In this document: one piece after another, positions 25,175 through 33,357 of the stretch | How the letters are laid out: each line of letters opens with the position of its first letter | Position numbering within the stretch: position 1 is the stretch's first letter | Assembly (NCBI GenBank): GCA_019923605.1 | Contig: JAHXGM010000003.1 | Location: forward strand, 1-43,613 | Length of the DNA: 43,613 bases | From: Candidatus Nealsonbacteria bacterium | GTDB taxonomy: Bacteria > Patescibacteriota > Minisyncoccia > Minisyncoccales > CSSED10-335 | Reading direction: 5' to 3' | Notes under the pieces: model-generated | Seen by the model: the letters and a program-made list of their open reading frames with translations, nothing else | What the model was told of the DNA's origin: nothing | Database searches by the model: none | Position numbers and translations under genes: made by a program

Positions 25175-26876
25175 GAATCAACAATTAAGATCTTTCCTAA
25201 TTGGTGCTGATATAATAACTGAAGAACAGTTTAATCAAATTAGTCAAAGGGCTGTAAAGGAGAATAAAAAAATATCAGATATTCTTGTAGCTGAAAAGTT
25301 TATCTCTGAAGAGAATCTAATAAAAATGAAGGCCTATATCTTGGGCATTCCTTTTATTAATTTAGAAGAAAAGAAAATTGATGCAAACATATTAAAAATC
25401 ATACCCGAACCAATAGCACGCTCACATAATATTATTGCCTTTAAACAAGAAAACAAAAAACTAGAGGTAGCCATGACTGACCCTGAAGATTTAGGAACGA
25501 TTGATTTCATTAGAAAGAAATCTGGTCTAACAATTCTCCCCCGACTAACCACCATGGAGAGTATTAAAAAATCTCTCAGGCAATATCATCAATCACTTGA
25601 AACTGAATTCGGAGATATAATTAAAAAAGAAGAGAAAGAAGCTGAAGTGCTTGAAAAAGTAGCCGAAGAAGTATCGGTTGTAAGAATAGTTGACACCTTA
25701 ATAAAGCACGCTACCCTTCAAGGGGCTTCAGATATCCATATTGAGCCACAAGAAAAAGAATTAATTGTGCGATACAGAATAGACGGAATATTAAGAGATG
25801 CGATGGTATTGCCTATAAACATTGCTCTTGGCGTTGTAGCTAGAATAAAGGTTCTCTCTAATTTAAAACTTGATGAGCATAGACTTCCCCAAGATGGAAG
25901 ATTTAAAGTTAATTATGAAGATTCCCATTATTCATTAAGAGTATCTATCCTGCCTGTCTCTTATGGAGAAAAGGTTGTTATGCGTCTCCTTCCAGAAACT
26001 ACAGAAATACTAACACTCGAAGAAATTGGACTGAAAGGAGATTCATTAGAAAATGTAAAAGAAGCACTTAAAAAAACAACTGGAATGATTCTTGTTACCG
26101 GTCCAACCGGATCAGGCAAAACTAGTACCCTCTATACAGTAATAGATATGCTTAACACTCCTCGAGTTAACATTTCTACCGTAGAAGACCCGATTGAGTA
26201 TCAAATAAAAAGAGTGGCCCAAACCCAAGTTAATCCGAAAATTGGACTGACCTTTGCTACCGGATTAAGATCATTAGTCAGACAAGATCCTGATATTATC
26301 ATGGTTGGAGAGATAAGAGATGAGGAAACAGCTAGCCTAGCAGTTAATGCTGCACTAACTGGTCACTTGGTGCTATCAACTCTCCATACTACAAGCGCTG
26401 CCGGAGCTGTATCTAGATTAATGGATATGGAAATTGAATCATTCTTAATATCCTCCACATTAAACATAATTATCGCTCAAAGACTTGTAAGACGTCTGCA
26501 TAAAAGTAAAAAAGAATATCGATTAGAAAAAAGCGACATAGAAAGTTTGAAAAAATATTTTGATATAAACAGACTGACTGATCTGTTAATAAAAGAAGGG
26601 ATTATTAGTAAGGGGCAAAGCATTCAAGATGTGCCATTTTTTAAGCCCGGAAAGACAAAGGATTGTCCTGATGGATATCAGGGAAGAGTCGGTATCTTTG
26701 AAGTACTAAAAGTTAGTGATAATATTAGGAAAATTATTACAAAAAAACCTGACTCAATGGAGATTCATAAGGCTGCCCAAGAAGAAGGAATGGTATCATT
26801 GATGGAATCGGGATTTATAAAAGCTGCTCAGGGAATTACTTCAATCGAAGAAGTACTAAGGGTAATAATCGAATAA
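25164..26876 (+). CDS. pilB: Type IV pilus extension ATPase PilB/GspE
   Basis: A 570-aa hexameric motor that powers pilus assembly. An N-terminal MshEN-like domain (about 1-145) is followed by the GspE core. Walker A is GPTGSGKT at 313-320; the Asp box (STVEDPIEYQ), Walker B (DPDIIMVGEIRDEETA) and His box (LVLSTLHTT) follow in order. The zinc-binding tetracysteine that most PilB proteins have before GRVGIFEVL is reduced to a single Cys (KDCPDGYQGR), so this zinc site is missing. The start overlaps the response regulator by 11 nt, and pilC follows after 1 nt. Confidence 0.96.
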   Translation: MKIENQQLRSFLIGADIITEEQFNQISQRAVKENKKISDILVAEKFISEENLIKMKAYILGIPFINLEEKKIDANILKIIPEPIARSHNIIAFKQENKKLEVAMTDPEDLGTIDFIRKKSGLTILPRLTTMESIKKSLRQYHQSLETEFGDIIKKEEKEAEVLEKVAEEVSVVRIVDTLIKHATLQGASDIHIEPQEKELIVRYRIDGILRDAMVLPINIALGVVARIKVLSNLKLDEHRLPQDGRFKVNYEDSHYSLRVSILPVSYGEKVVMRLLPETTEILTLEEIGLKGDSLENVKEALKKTTGMILVTGPTGSGKTSTLYTVIDMLNTPRVNISTVEDPIEYQIKRVAQTQVNPKIGLTFATGLRSLVRQDPDIIMVGEIRDEETASLAVNAALTGHLVLSTLHTTSAAGAVSRLMDMEIESFLISSTLNIIIAQRLVRRLHKSKKEYRLEKSDIESLKKYFDINRLTDLLIKEGIISKGQSIQDVPFFKPGKTKDCPDGYQGRVGIFEVLKVSDNIRKIITKKPDSMEIHKAAQEEGMVSLMESGFIKAAQGITSIEEVLRVIIE

Positions 26877-26877
26877 A

Positions 26878-28080
26878 ATGAAATATAAATACGTTGCCAT
26901 AGATAATAATGGAGAGCGAACCAAAGAAGTGGCGAATTTTGAAAATGAAACTGAACTTTCAAAATACCTTCACTCTAAAGGTCTCTTCCTTGTTTCTGCA
27001 GAACCAGTCAAATCTTCTAAAAAAGCATCTATTAGTTTTTTTAAAAAGGTTTCTCTTTCCGAGAAGATGTTTTTTATTAGACATCTAAAAGTAATGATAT
27101 CAGCAGGACTTTCCCTCTCTAAGGCCCTTGATGCTCTTGAAAAACAAACTAAAAATAATTTCCTAAAAGAAGCCGTCATTACAATAAAAGATGATGTAAA
27201 AAGTGGTAAAAGATTTTCAGAAGCACTTTTAAAACATCCTGCAATCTTTTCTGAATTTTTCTATAACATGATTAGGGCTTCAGAAGAATCTGGAACAACC
27301 GAAGAAGTATTAGGAATTCTTTCTGATCATATAGAAAAGGAGTATTCTCTAAAATCAAAAGTAAAAGGAGCGCTAATTTATCCTGCAGTAATCATTTCAG
27401 CCATGCTTGGGGTCGGAGTAATCATGTTAGTCTTTGTTATTCCTCAATTGGCTCAGACCTTTAAAGAAATGGAACTTGAGCTGCCCAACTCAACTCAGGC
27501 GATAATAAGTATCGGTGGCTTTCTTGCTAATAACTTAATTCTTATCCCCGTTGCTATTATTGGAATAGCCTTTTCTACGACCCTATTCCTTCGAACAAAA
27601 ACCGGAAAAAGAGTTTTTAGCTGGATATCACTTAAAATACCTCTCATAGCTACTTTTACAAGAAACACGAGTTCAGCACATATTAGTCGTACACTTAGTT
27701 CTCTTCTTAATTCAGGTACCTCTATTACAAGAAGCCTAGAGATTGTTACAAACACTTTAGGTAACCTATATTTCCAAGATGCAATAGCGGCAACTTCGGA
27801 AAAAGTGAAAAAAGGGGAAAAGCTCTCTAAGGCGCTAAGCCAATATGATGACATTCTCTCACCACTCATTATTCAAATGGTGGAAGTCGGAGAAGAGACT
27901 GGAGAAACATCAAGCCTTTTATTGAAAGCAGCTGAATTCTTGGAAGAAGAAGTTGAAGCCACAACTAAAAACTTAACATCAATAATTGAGCCGATTTTAA
28001 TGATTCTTATCGGTGTGGCTATAGGATTCTTTGCAATTTCTATGCTTCAGCCAATGTATTCAATGTTGGGAGCATTTTAA
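26878..28080 (+). CDS. pilC: Type IV pilus inner-membrane platform protein PilC/GspF
   Basis: A 400-aa platform protein on which PilB acts. After an N-terminal cytoplasmic region (MKYKYVAIDNNGERTK) there are two homologous GspF repeats, each starting with a helical bundle (FIRHLKVMISAGLSLSKAL and ISRTLSSLLNSGTSITRSL) and each followed by membrane helices (about 165-190, 215-235 and 370-395). The SGTTEEVL and GEETGETSSLL turns are diagnostic. Its position after pilB and before the pseudopilins is classical. Confidence 0.96.
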   Translation: MKYKYVAIDNNGERTKEVANFENETELSKYLHSKGLFLVSAEPVKSSKKASISFFKKVSLSEKMFFIRHLKVMISAGLSLSKALDALEKQTKNNFLKEAVITIKDDVKSGKRFSEALLKHPAIFSEFFYNMIRASEESGTTEEVLGILSDHIEKEYSLKSKVKGALIYPAVIISAMLGVGVIMLVFVIPQLAQTFKEMELELPNSTQAIISIGGFLANNLILIPVAIIGIAFSTTLFLRTKTGKRVFSWISLKIPLIATFTRNTSSAHISRTLSSLLNSGTSITRSLEIVTNTLGNLYFQDAIAATSEKVKKGEKLSKALSQYDDILSPLIIQMVEVGEETGETSSLLLKAAEFLEEEVEATTKNLTSIIEPILMILIGVAIGFFAISMLQPMYSMLGAF

Positions 28081-28090
28081 GATTAATAAA

Positions 28091-28570
28091 ATGAAAAAAG
28101 GATTTACATTAATTGAACTTCTTATCGTCATTAGTGTTGTAATGATATTGGTAGCAATATCATTTCCTATGTTTTCTTTTTTTCGAAAAGAATCTGAATT
28201 AAATAGTGCTTCTGAAGAGATAATAAGTATTCTAAGAATTGCGCAAAATAGAACCATATCCTCAAAGCAAGCAAATAGCTGGGGAGTATATTTTAACAGG
28301 ACGACATCTCCAGAAAGCATAACCCTCTTCAAGGGAAAAAGTTACGCCACCCGAGAAAGTGGCGAGGACAAGAGAGCATTACTTCCCCTATCAGTTGAAA
28401 TGTTTGAAATTGATTTTCAAAATATAGGGTCCGAGGTGATATTTGAAAGGATAACCGGAAAGGCTATTCAGGTTGGCCACATAGCCATACGAATAATTAA
28501 TGACCCCAGAAAAGAAAGATTAATCTGTATAGGGCCATATATAATTGGACTTTGCCAAGGATATGAATAA
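28091..28570 (+). CDS. Type IV pilin-like prepilin 1
   Basis: A 159-aa prepilin. The short leader MKKG is cut before FTLIELLIV, with the +5 Glu typical of prepilin peptidase substrates. A hydrophobic helix reaches to about residue 29, followed by a globular head with two Cys near the end (LICIGPYIIGLCQ) that could form a disulphide. The ATG at 28091, 10 nt after the pilC stop, is chosen because the longer frame overlaps pilC and puts 20 foreign residues before the leader. It could be a major pilin or a GspH-like minor one. Confidence 0.9.
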   Translation: MKKGFTLIELLIVISVVMILVAISFPMFSFFRKESELNSASEEIISILRIAQNRTISSKQANSWGVYFNRTTSPESITLFKGKSYATRESGEDKRALLPLSVEMFEIDFQNIGSEVIFERITGKAIQVGHIAIRIINDPRKERLICIGPYIIGLCQGYE

Positions 28571-29039
28571 AATAAAAAACAATAAAGGAATGACGATCGT
28601 GGAGGTTTTAGTAGCTATTGGGGTTATTGTAATAATCTTTGGAATTATGTCTGGGCTATCCATATTCTCTCTACGAATCACAAATTTAGCCAAAGAAACC
28701 TCTCAAGCAAACCATTTAGCCACAGAAGCAATGGAGGCTGTTAGGTCATTTAGAGATGGAACTGATTGGAATATTAATGGTTTAGCCTCACTAACGCTAG
28801 CCCCTCAGGAATATCATCCGGAAATAATTAATGACTCTTGGGCTCTAGCGCCCGGTGACCAGGAAATAGATGGTTTTAATCGAAAAATAATAATCAATGA
28901 AGTAAGAAGAAATATTTCGGGAAATATTATTGAATCTGGCGGATCAGTAGATCAAGATAGCAGAAAAATAACTGTTATAGTTTCCTGGAAAGATCAGGAG
29001 GTTAAAATCATCAGCTACTTAACTAACTGGAGACAATGA
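28563..29039 (+). CDS. Type IV pilin-like prepilin 2 (PilV/GspI-like)
   Basis: A 158-aa prepilin with the leader MNKIKNNKG before MTIVEVLVAIG (Glu at +5), then a hydrophobic helix. The head has AMEAVRSFRDG and a long acidic loop. VEVLVA and the following AMEAVR are typical of the PilV/GspI class of minor pilins. The start at 28563 is preferred to 28545, which would add residues before the leader. It overlaps the previous gene by 8 nt. Confidence 0.88.
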   Translation: MNKIKNNKGMTIVEVLVAIGVIVIIFGIMSGLSIFSLRITNLAKETSQANHLATEAMEAVRSFRDGTDWNINGLASLTLAPQEYHPEIINDSWALAPGDQEIDGFNRKIIINEVRRNISGNIIESGGSVDQDSRKITVIVSWKDQEVKIISYLTNWRQ

Positions 29040-29542
29040 AAAATATAAGAAAAAGAGGATTTACCCTAATAGAGGTGCTAACCTATATAAGCATCTTGAT
29101 AATTGCTACTTTGGCAATTTCATCTTTCCTTATCTGGATGATACGGTTCAATATCAATATGAAAACCTTAAGAGAGACACAGCACTATACCGAAAGAGCG
29201 ATGAGAATTATGAATAACGAAATAAAGTTCTCTACTATGATAATCGATGATAATAGTAATTTCAATAATCATCCAGGAAAAATATCTATTAAAAGTTCTG
29301 ACGGATCTATTACAGATTTCTTTCTTTACGACGGTCTTCTTTATATAGAGAAAGAACTGGATAAAACGCCGTTATTTCCAGACTATATTACGATAACTAA
29401 TTTAATTTTCAGAAAAATCACCAATAAGGAAAGAAATTCGATTCAAATAGAAATGACAGCGGAACATAAGGGACCAATCAATCGTCCTGAATATCAATCA
29501 GTAATTAATATGAGGTCAACGACTTCATTAAGAATATATTAA
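29036..29542 (+). CDS. Type IV pilin-like prepilin 3 (PilW/GspJ-like)
   Basis: A 168-aa prepilin with the leader MKNIRKRG followed by FTLIEVLTYISILI. The head has RETQHYTERAMRIMNNEI, the helical stretch common to PilW/GspJ minor pilins. It overlaps the previous gene by 4 nt. Minor pilins of this kind prime pilus assembly and form the tip; the exact class is inferred from gene order. Confidence 0.85.
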   Translation: MKNIRKRGFTLIEVLTYISILIIATLAISSFLIWMIRFNINMKTLRETQHYTERAMRIMNNEIKFSTMIIDDNSNFNNHPGKISIKSSDGSITDFFLYDGLLYIEKELDKTPLFPDYITITNLIFRKITNKERNSIQIEMTAEHKGPINRPEYQSVINMRSTTSLRIY

Positions 29543-29543
29543 T

Positions 29544-29915
29544 ATGAAAAGACAAAAAGGATTTGCTACAATACTTGTTGTTATAATGGCACTATCCATA
29601 TTTATAATTATAAGTATGAGCCTTTTCATAACGACCTTAAGTCAGCAAGTAATCGCTAATAACAATGTCAGATCCAGTCAAAGTTATTATGTAGCCGAAG
29701 CTGGAATTGAAGATGCTCTCCTAAGACTATTAAAAGACCCCTCTTTTCTAGGTTCTTATGAACTAACTGTTGGCGATAAAAAATCCCAAGTGGAAATAAA
29801 TCCTATTGGAACATCAAGAAGGGTTTTATCAACAGGAAATGTTTCAAGACGCATAAGAAAATTAGAAGTAATATATTCAATATCTAATGTAGCTAGCTGG
29901 AGAGAAATTAAATAG
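29544..29915 (+). CDS. PilX-like minor pilus protein
   Basis: A 123-aa protein with a short leader (MKRQKG) and a hydrophobic helix (FATILVVIMALSIFIIISMS) lacking the +5 Glu. The motif SQSYYVAEAGIEDALLRLL after the helix is the hallmark of the PilX N-terminal family. It starts 1 nt after the previous gene. It closes the pseudopilin set before pilM. Confidence 0.85.
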   Translation: MKRQKGFATILVVIMALSIFIIISMSLFITTLSQQVIANNNVRSSQSYYVAEAGIEDALLRLLKDPSFLGSYELTVGDKKSQVEINPIGTSRRVLSTGNVSRRIRKLEVIYSISNVASWREIK

Positions 29916-29941
29916 AAAGATAAGCTATCGTATGTTATAGT
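29913..29941 (+). promoter_or_regulatory. Internal promoter before pilM, probably leaderless
   Basis: TAGAAA (29913-29918), a 17-nt spacer and TATAGT (29936-29941), then 7 nt to the pilM ATG. It would let pilMNO be made apart from the pilin genes. Confidence 0.45.
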
Positions 29942-29948
29942 AAATAAT

Positions 29949-31037
29949 ATGCTAGAACGATTAACATTAAATCCGTCATCATTTGGCCTTGATCTTTCCG
30001 ATTCTTCAATTAAGATAATCAATCTTGAAAAAAGGAAGGGGGGGCCATATTGTTCAGCTTGGGGTGAAATGAAGCTTGAGCGCGGAATAATAGAGGCTGG
30101 GGAAATAAAAAATGAAGATGCTTTAGTTCAGGCCATTAAAAACGCGGTTTCAAACATTTATGGTGAAAAAATAAAGACAAAGCATGTGGTAGCTTCTCTT
30201 CCAGAAGAAAGATCATTTCTTCAAGTTATCCAAATGCCTAAACTTTCTGAAGAAGAAATGGTAAGCTCAATTCATTACGAAGTAGAAAACTATATCCCTT
30301 TATCAATAGATAATGTTTATTTTGATTTTCAATTGATAAGACCAGCGGGGCATAACATTAACCACGTAGATGTTTTAATTAATGCAATCCCCAGAGAAAT
30401 AATAGATCCATATGTAAGATGCATTAAAAGAGCTGGCTTAATTCCGGGAGCACTTGAAATAGAGTCTCAGGCCATAACTCGTGCTTTAATAAATAAAAAT
30501 AGGAGTGATATCCCAACTCTCATAGTTGATATTGGTGAAAATAAAACTATTTTCATCATATTCTCTGGAACTAGCTTAAGATTTACGTTCTCCTTCCCCT
30601 TCTCATCAAGTAAAATAACTCAGTCTATAGCAGAAAAATCAGCTGTTGATATGGAGACAGCAGAAGACATTAAAAGGAAATATAATTTACAAGAAGGCGG
30701 ACGTGATCCTGAATTAAAAGATGTATTTGAAGCAATTAGGGAAAATCTTATTGACTTAACTCAAGAAATGAAAAAACATCTGGAATTTTATAAAACCCGT
30801 ACAACTCATGAACATTTACCAAATTCAACTGGAGAAGTGGGCAAAATAATTCTTTGTGGAGGTGGATCAAACCTTAGAGGAATAGATAAGTTTGTTGAGG
30901 AAAGAGTTGGAGTAATCACCGAGATTGGAAATCCATGGACAAATGCCTCTAATGTTGTCACAAAAAAAGACTCTTTAAGTTTAGAGAAATCGTTAGGCCT
31001 TAGCACGGCGATAGGATTAGCATTAAGAGATTTTTAA
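29949..31037 (+). CDS. pilM: Type IV pilus assembly protein PilM (actin-like ATPase)
   Basis: A 362-aa FtsA-like protein that binds the cytoplasmic tail of PilN and links the motor to the membrane complex. The phosphate-1 region is FGLDLSDSSIKIINL near residue 13, a central shared block reads IHYEVENYIPLSIDNVYFD, phosphate-2 is LIVDIGENKTIFIIF, and the adenosine site is IILCGGGSNLRGI. The PilN-type partner starts 1 nt after its stop. Confidence 0.93.
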   Translation: MLERLTLNPSSFGLDLSDSSIKIINLEKRKGGPYCSAWGEMKLERGIIEAGEIKNEDALVQAIKNAVSNIYGEKIKTKHVVASLPEERSFLQVIQMPKLSEEEMVSSIHYEVENYIPLSIDNVYFDFQLIRPAGHNINHVDVLINAIPREIIDPYVRCIKRAGLIPGALEIESQAITRALINKNRSDIPTLIVDIGENKTIFIIFSGTSLRFTFSFPFSSSKITQSIAEKSAVDMETAEDIKRKYNLQEGGRDPELKDVFEAIRENLIDLTQEMKKHLEFYKTRTTHEHLPNSTGEVGKIILCGGGSNLRGIDKFVEERVGVITEIGNPWTNASNVVTKKDSLSLEKSLGLSTAIGLALRDF

Positions 31038-31038
31038 A

Positions 31039-31578
31039 ATGATTAATTTACTGCCACCAAAAGAAAAGAAGAATCTTTTAGATAAAAAAATTGAGAAGCT
31101 GATTACTATTATAGGCAGTATAACTTTATTCTTCTTGATTTTTTATCTCTTTTTATTGTTATCCATAAATATGTATGTAGAAACTATTCTAGAATCAGAA
31201 TTGATATCGCTGGAGCAATTACAAAAAGATCATTTAAGCTCGGATTCATACCAATTACAAGAATCAATTGATAAATATAATAAGAAATTTTCACAGGCAA
31301 GAATGTCCTACGAAAATCAAACTTTTTTCACAAATGGCATTGAACAAATTACTTCACTTAAGCCAGGAGGTGTTTTTTTTAGAAATATTTCCCTAAAGAA
31401 AAGTGATGCTGGAATATTTTTTTCTATTTCAGGTTTTAGCAGAACAAGAGCTAATTTAATCAACTTTAGAGATAATTTAGAAGAAGCTGAAAAAATATCT
31501 GACGTTAATTTCTCACCGTTAAGCTGGGTTCGACCAAATGATATTGATTTTCAACTAGCCTTTGAATTGAAGCGATGA
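31039..31578 (+). CDS. pilN: PilN-like pilus alignment protein
   Basis: A 179-aa bitopic protein. The cytoplasmic tail starts MINLLPPKEKKNLLDKK, which is the conserved PilM-binding motif. One membrane helix (about 23-47) and an extracytoplasmic coiled-coil and ferredoxin-like domain follow. It overlaps the next gene by 4 nt, typical of the PilN-PilO pair, which form a heterodimer. Confidence 0.9.
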   Translation: MINLLPPKEKKNLLDKKIEKLITIIGSITLFFLIFYLFLLLSINMYVETILESELISLEQLQKDHLSSDSYQLQESIDKYNKKFSQARMSYENQTFFTNGIEQITSLKPGGVFFRNISLKKSDAGIFFSISGFSRTRANLINFRDNLEEAEKISDVNFSPLSWVRPNDIDFQLAFELKR

Positions 31579-32099
31579 ACAAAATAAAAAAACCTTATAT
31601 ATTAATAGGATTATTCTTACTTACCGCTATTATATTAATAAGGATGTTTATATTTCCCACAGTAGAAAAAATTGAAAAAGGATCTAGGAGAATCATTGAA
31701 ACTCAAAGAGAATCATTACGATTAGTAACGCAAACAATGGAGCTAACAAAATTTGAAGAATCACTGGATCAATATCAACCCGATCTAGATAGAATTGACT
31801 CACTTTTTATTGACAGTCATTCACCCCTTACATTTATTCAATTCCTAGAAACAACTTCTCTAGAAACAAATACCGAGCTTGAAATTTCATCAATTATCAC
31901 TCCAACAACTGAAACCAATAATTGGATACCGTTAACATTTAATATTATTCTAGATGGCTCTTTTAACGATGTAATGAAATTTCTAGAAAAGGTGGAACTT
32001 AGTGACTATTTAGTTCAATCAGAAAATCTAATAATGGCACTGGATTTAGATGAGGAAGTTATAAGAATGACCTTATCGCTAAAATTATTGACCCAATAG
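31575..32099 (+). CDS. pilO: PilO-like pilus alignment protein
   Basis: A 174-aa bitopic protein. A short basic N-terminus is followed by one membrane helix (about 8-27), a coiled coil (about 30-60) and a C-terminal ferredoxin-like domain (from PLTFIQFLETTS to the end) with a typical PilO feature, PLTFNIILDGSFNDVMKFLEK. Identity is low, as is usual for PilO; the position after pilN supports the call. Confidence 0.8.
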   Translation: MNKIKKPYILIGLFLLTAIILIRMFIFPTVEKIEKGSRRIIETQRESLRLVTQTMELTKFEESLDQYQPDLDRIDSLFIDSHSPLTFIQFLETTSLETNTELEISSIITPTTETNNWIPLTFNIILDGSFNDVMKFLEKVELSDYLVQSENLIMALDLDEEVIRMTLSLKLLTQ

Positions 32100-32100
32100 A

Positions 32101-32646
32101 ATGAAGAAGGAAATTAATATTAATTCAATAGTAAAGAGTTTAAAAAAGACTAAAAAAATAGCCTGGTGGATAGGTGCGCATGTTTTCCATAGTGTTATGA
32201 TAACGGTAATTATAGGCGTGATATTAGGATATATATTTTTTCACAGAAGTGTTATCTCAAATGATAGATTAATTTCTCAAATAGAACCAGTAATCTTATT
32301 CCATAAAGCTAATTATCAAGAAACTGTACGGATATGGGAAACAAATAACACAAAAAGGATTAAAATAGCACAAAAAATATATACTAACCCCTTTGAAGAG
32401 AGGATAGATTCTCCCGATAAAGACATTGAAGAAAGTGAAATAGAGAAGGAAGACCCGATTATCGATGATAAGAACTTTATCATCCACACAATAGTGCCTG
32501 GTGACAATCTTTGGATACTTGCAAAAAGATATCTTGGTTCAGGATTTAGATGGGTTGAAATAACCGACCTTGACGGTAACCCCTATCCCGATTGGAGGGC
32601 TAATATCTTAAGTATAAATGAGCAAGTAAAAATACCTACTAGATAA
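32101..32646 (+). CDS. Membrane-anchored LysM protein in the PilP position
   Basis: A 181-aa protein with one membrane helix (about 30-45) after a basic N-terminus, a mostly charged linker (about 90-125, EERIDSPDKDIEESEIEKED) and a C-terminal LysM domain (about 130-178: IVPGDNLWILAKRYLGSG). LysM binds peptidoglycan or chitin-like glycans. It stands where diderm clusters have PilP, the lipoprotein that reaches the outer-membrane secretin. Here it may anchor the pilus complex to the cell wall, which is inference. A strong terminator follows at once. Confidence 0.85.
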   Translation: MKKEININSIVKSLKKTKKIAWWIGAHVFHSVMITVIIGVILGYIFFHRSVISNDRLISQIEPVILFHKANYQETVRIWETNNTKRIKIAQKIYTNPFEERIDSPDKDIEESEIEKEDPIIDDKNFIIHTIVPGDNLWILAKRYLGSGFRWVEITDLDGNPYPDWRANILSINEQVKIPTR

Positions 32647-32679
32647 CAAAAGAACCCTAAAAAGGGTTCTTTTGTTTTT
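32645..32679. terminator. Strong bidirectional terminator
   Basis: AACAAAAGAACCC (32645-32657) and GGGTTCTTTTGTT (32664-32676) form a perfect 13-bp stem with a 6-nt loop, and a T run follows on the plus strand. On the minus strand the end of the stem is itself T-rich, so it may also terminate the RRM gene. Confidence 0.92.
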
Positions 32680-32694
32680 AGAATTAATCCGTGA

Positions 32695-33000
32695 TTAGAA
32701 ATCTCTCTTTCCTCCGAAATCTCTTTCTCGGCTTCCTCCGTTGTCTCTTGGAGTCATTGGTTTTGCTTCACTAACGATAAGATTTCTTCCGTCAACTTCT
32801 TTTTCGTTGAACATTTCGATAGCTTTAGTAGCTTCTTGGTCTGTTGACATTTCAACGAAACCAAAACCTCTTGATCTTCCTGAAAACTTGTCTTTAATAA
32901 CATTAGCAGACTCTACATTACCTGCTTCAGAAAAAATGCTTTTAAGCTCTTCGTCTGTGGTAGAGTAAGATAGGTTGCCGATGTATAACTTCTTGGCCAT
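32695..33000 (-). CDS. RRM-type RNA-binding protein
   Basis: A 101-aa protein with one RRM domain. RNP2 is LYIGNL at 5-10 and RNP1 is RSRGFGFVEM near 42-51. A short Gly/Arg/Asp-rich tail follows (RDNGGSRERDFGGKRDF). Such small RRM proteins occur in cyanobacteria and CPR bacteria, often as cold-responsive RNA chaperones. It is unusual here in having a long structured leader and a textbook promoter, so it is probably strongly and post-transcriptionally controlled. Confidence 0.93.
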   Translation of the reverse strand: MAKKLYIGNLSYSTTDEELKSIFSEAGNVESANVIKDKFSGRSRGFGFVEMSTDQEATKAIEMFNEKEVDGRNLIVSEAKPMTPRDNGGSRERDFGGKRDF

Positions 33001-33121
33001 TGTTTTTATTTTGAATTTTAATAACGACCTTTCCCCTAACCCTCTCTTTGCTCTAGGTCGTAAAAACAGCCTTGAAAGCTTACGAGAATGGTTCTCTGGG
33101 CTAAGTTCAATAAATTGAACT
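33001..33121 (-). ncRNA. Structured 5' leader of the RRM gene (candidate cis-regulatory RNA)
   Basis: Between the predicted start of transcription (about 33120) and the ATG lie three hairpins on the minus strand. GTTCAA/TTGAAC with a 4-nt loop is at 33105-33120. GAGAA/TTCTC is around 33084-33096. ACGACCT (33055-33061) pairs with AGGTCGT (33024-33030) around a purine-rich loop with GAGAGGGTTAGGGG. The loop could base-pair elsewhere or bind the RRM protein itself. No known riboswitch class is recognised. Confidence 0.5.
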
Positions 33122-33127
33122 AACTTC

Positions 33128-33155
33128 AGTATATTCTAAAACAAATAATTGTCAA
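33128..33155 (-). promoter_or_regulatory. Consensus promoter of the RRM gene
   Basis: On the minus strand a perfect TTGACA (33150-33155), a 16-nt spacer and TATACT (33128-33133). It is the best sigma70-type promoter in the window and implies a leader of about 120 nt. Confidence 0.8.
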
Positions 33156-33156
33156 T

Positions 33157-33312
33157 TCAGAACAGCAAATGCAAAAACAATGACCTTATCCGGTCCTCTA
33201 GTTTGCCTCCAATATCAACCCGTTTAAAATAATATGCTCTTATTATGCTCAACTCTTCCTTGTCCCAAAGGTTAATCTCTTCTACTTCTATCAGTTTCAT
33301 TTTATTTTCCAT
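33157..33312 (-). CDS. Small hypothetical protein downstream of ychF
   Basis: A 51-aa frame starting MENKMKLIEVEEINLWDKEE and ending RSLFLHLLF. The composition is half acidic, then basic and hydrophobic, and no family is recognised. I start it at 33312 because a TTGACA at 33340-33345 and a TACAAA about 19 nt on stand directly before this ATG; the open frame extends upstream to 33348 across those elements. It ends 1 nt before the -35 of the RRM promoter. It may be real but could be chance coding. Confidence 0.35.
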   Translation of the reverse strand: MENKMKLIEVEEINLWDKEELSIIRAYYFKRVDIGGKLEDRIRSLFLHLLF

Positions 33313-33357
33313 AAATCTTTGTAATTTAAAAAAGGGGATTTGTGTCAACTAATAATT

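Noticed and set aside
28031-28090. Longer N-terminus for prepilin 1
   Set aside because: It overlaps pilC and puts 20 residues before the leader; the leader MKKG followed by FTLIEL needs the ATG at 28091.
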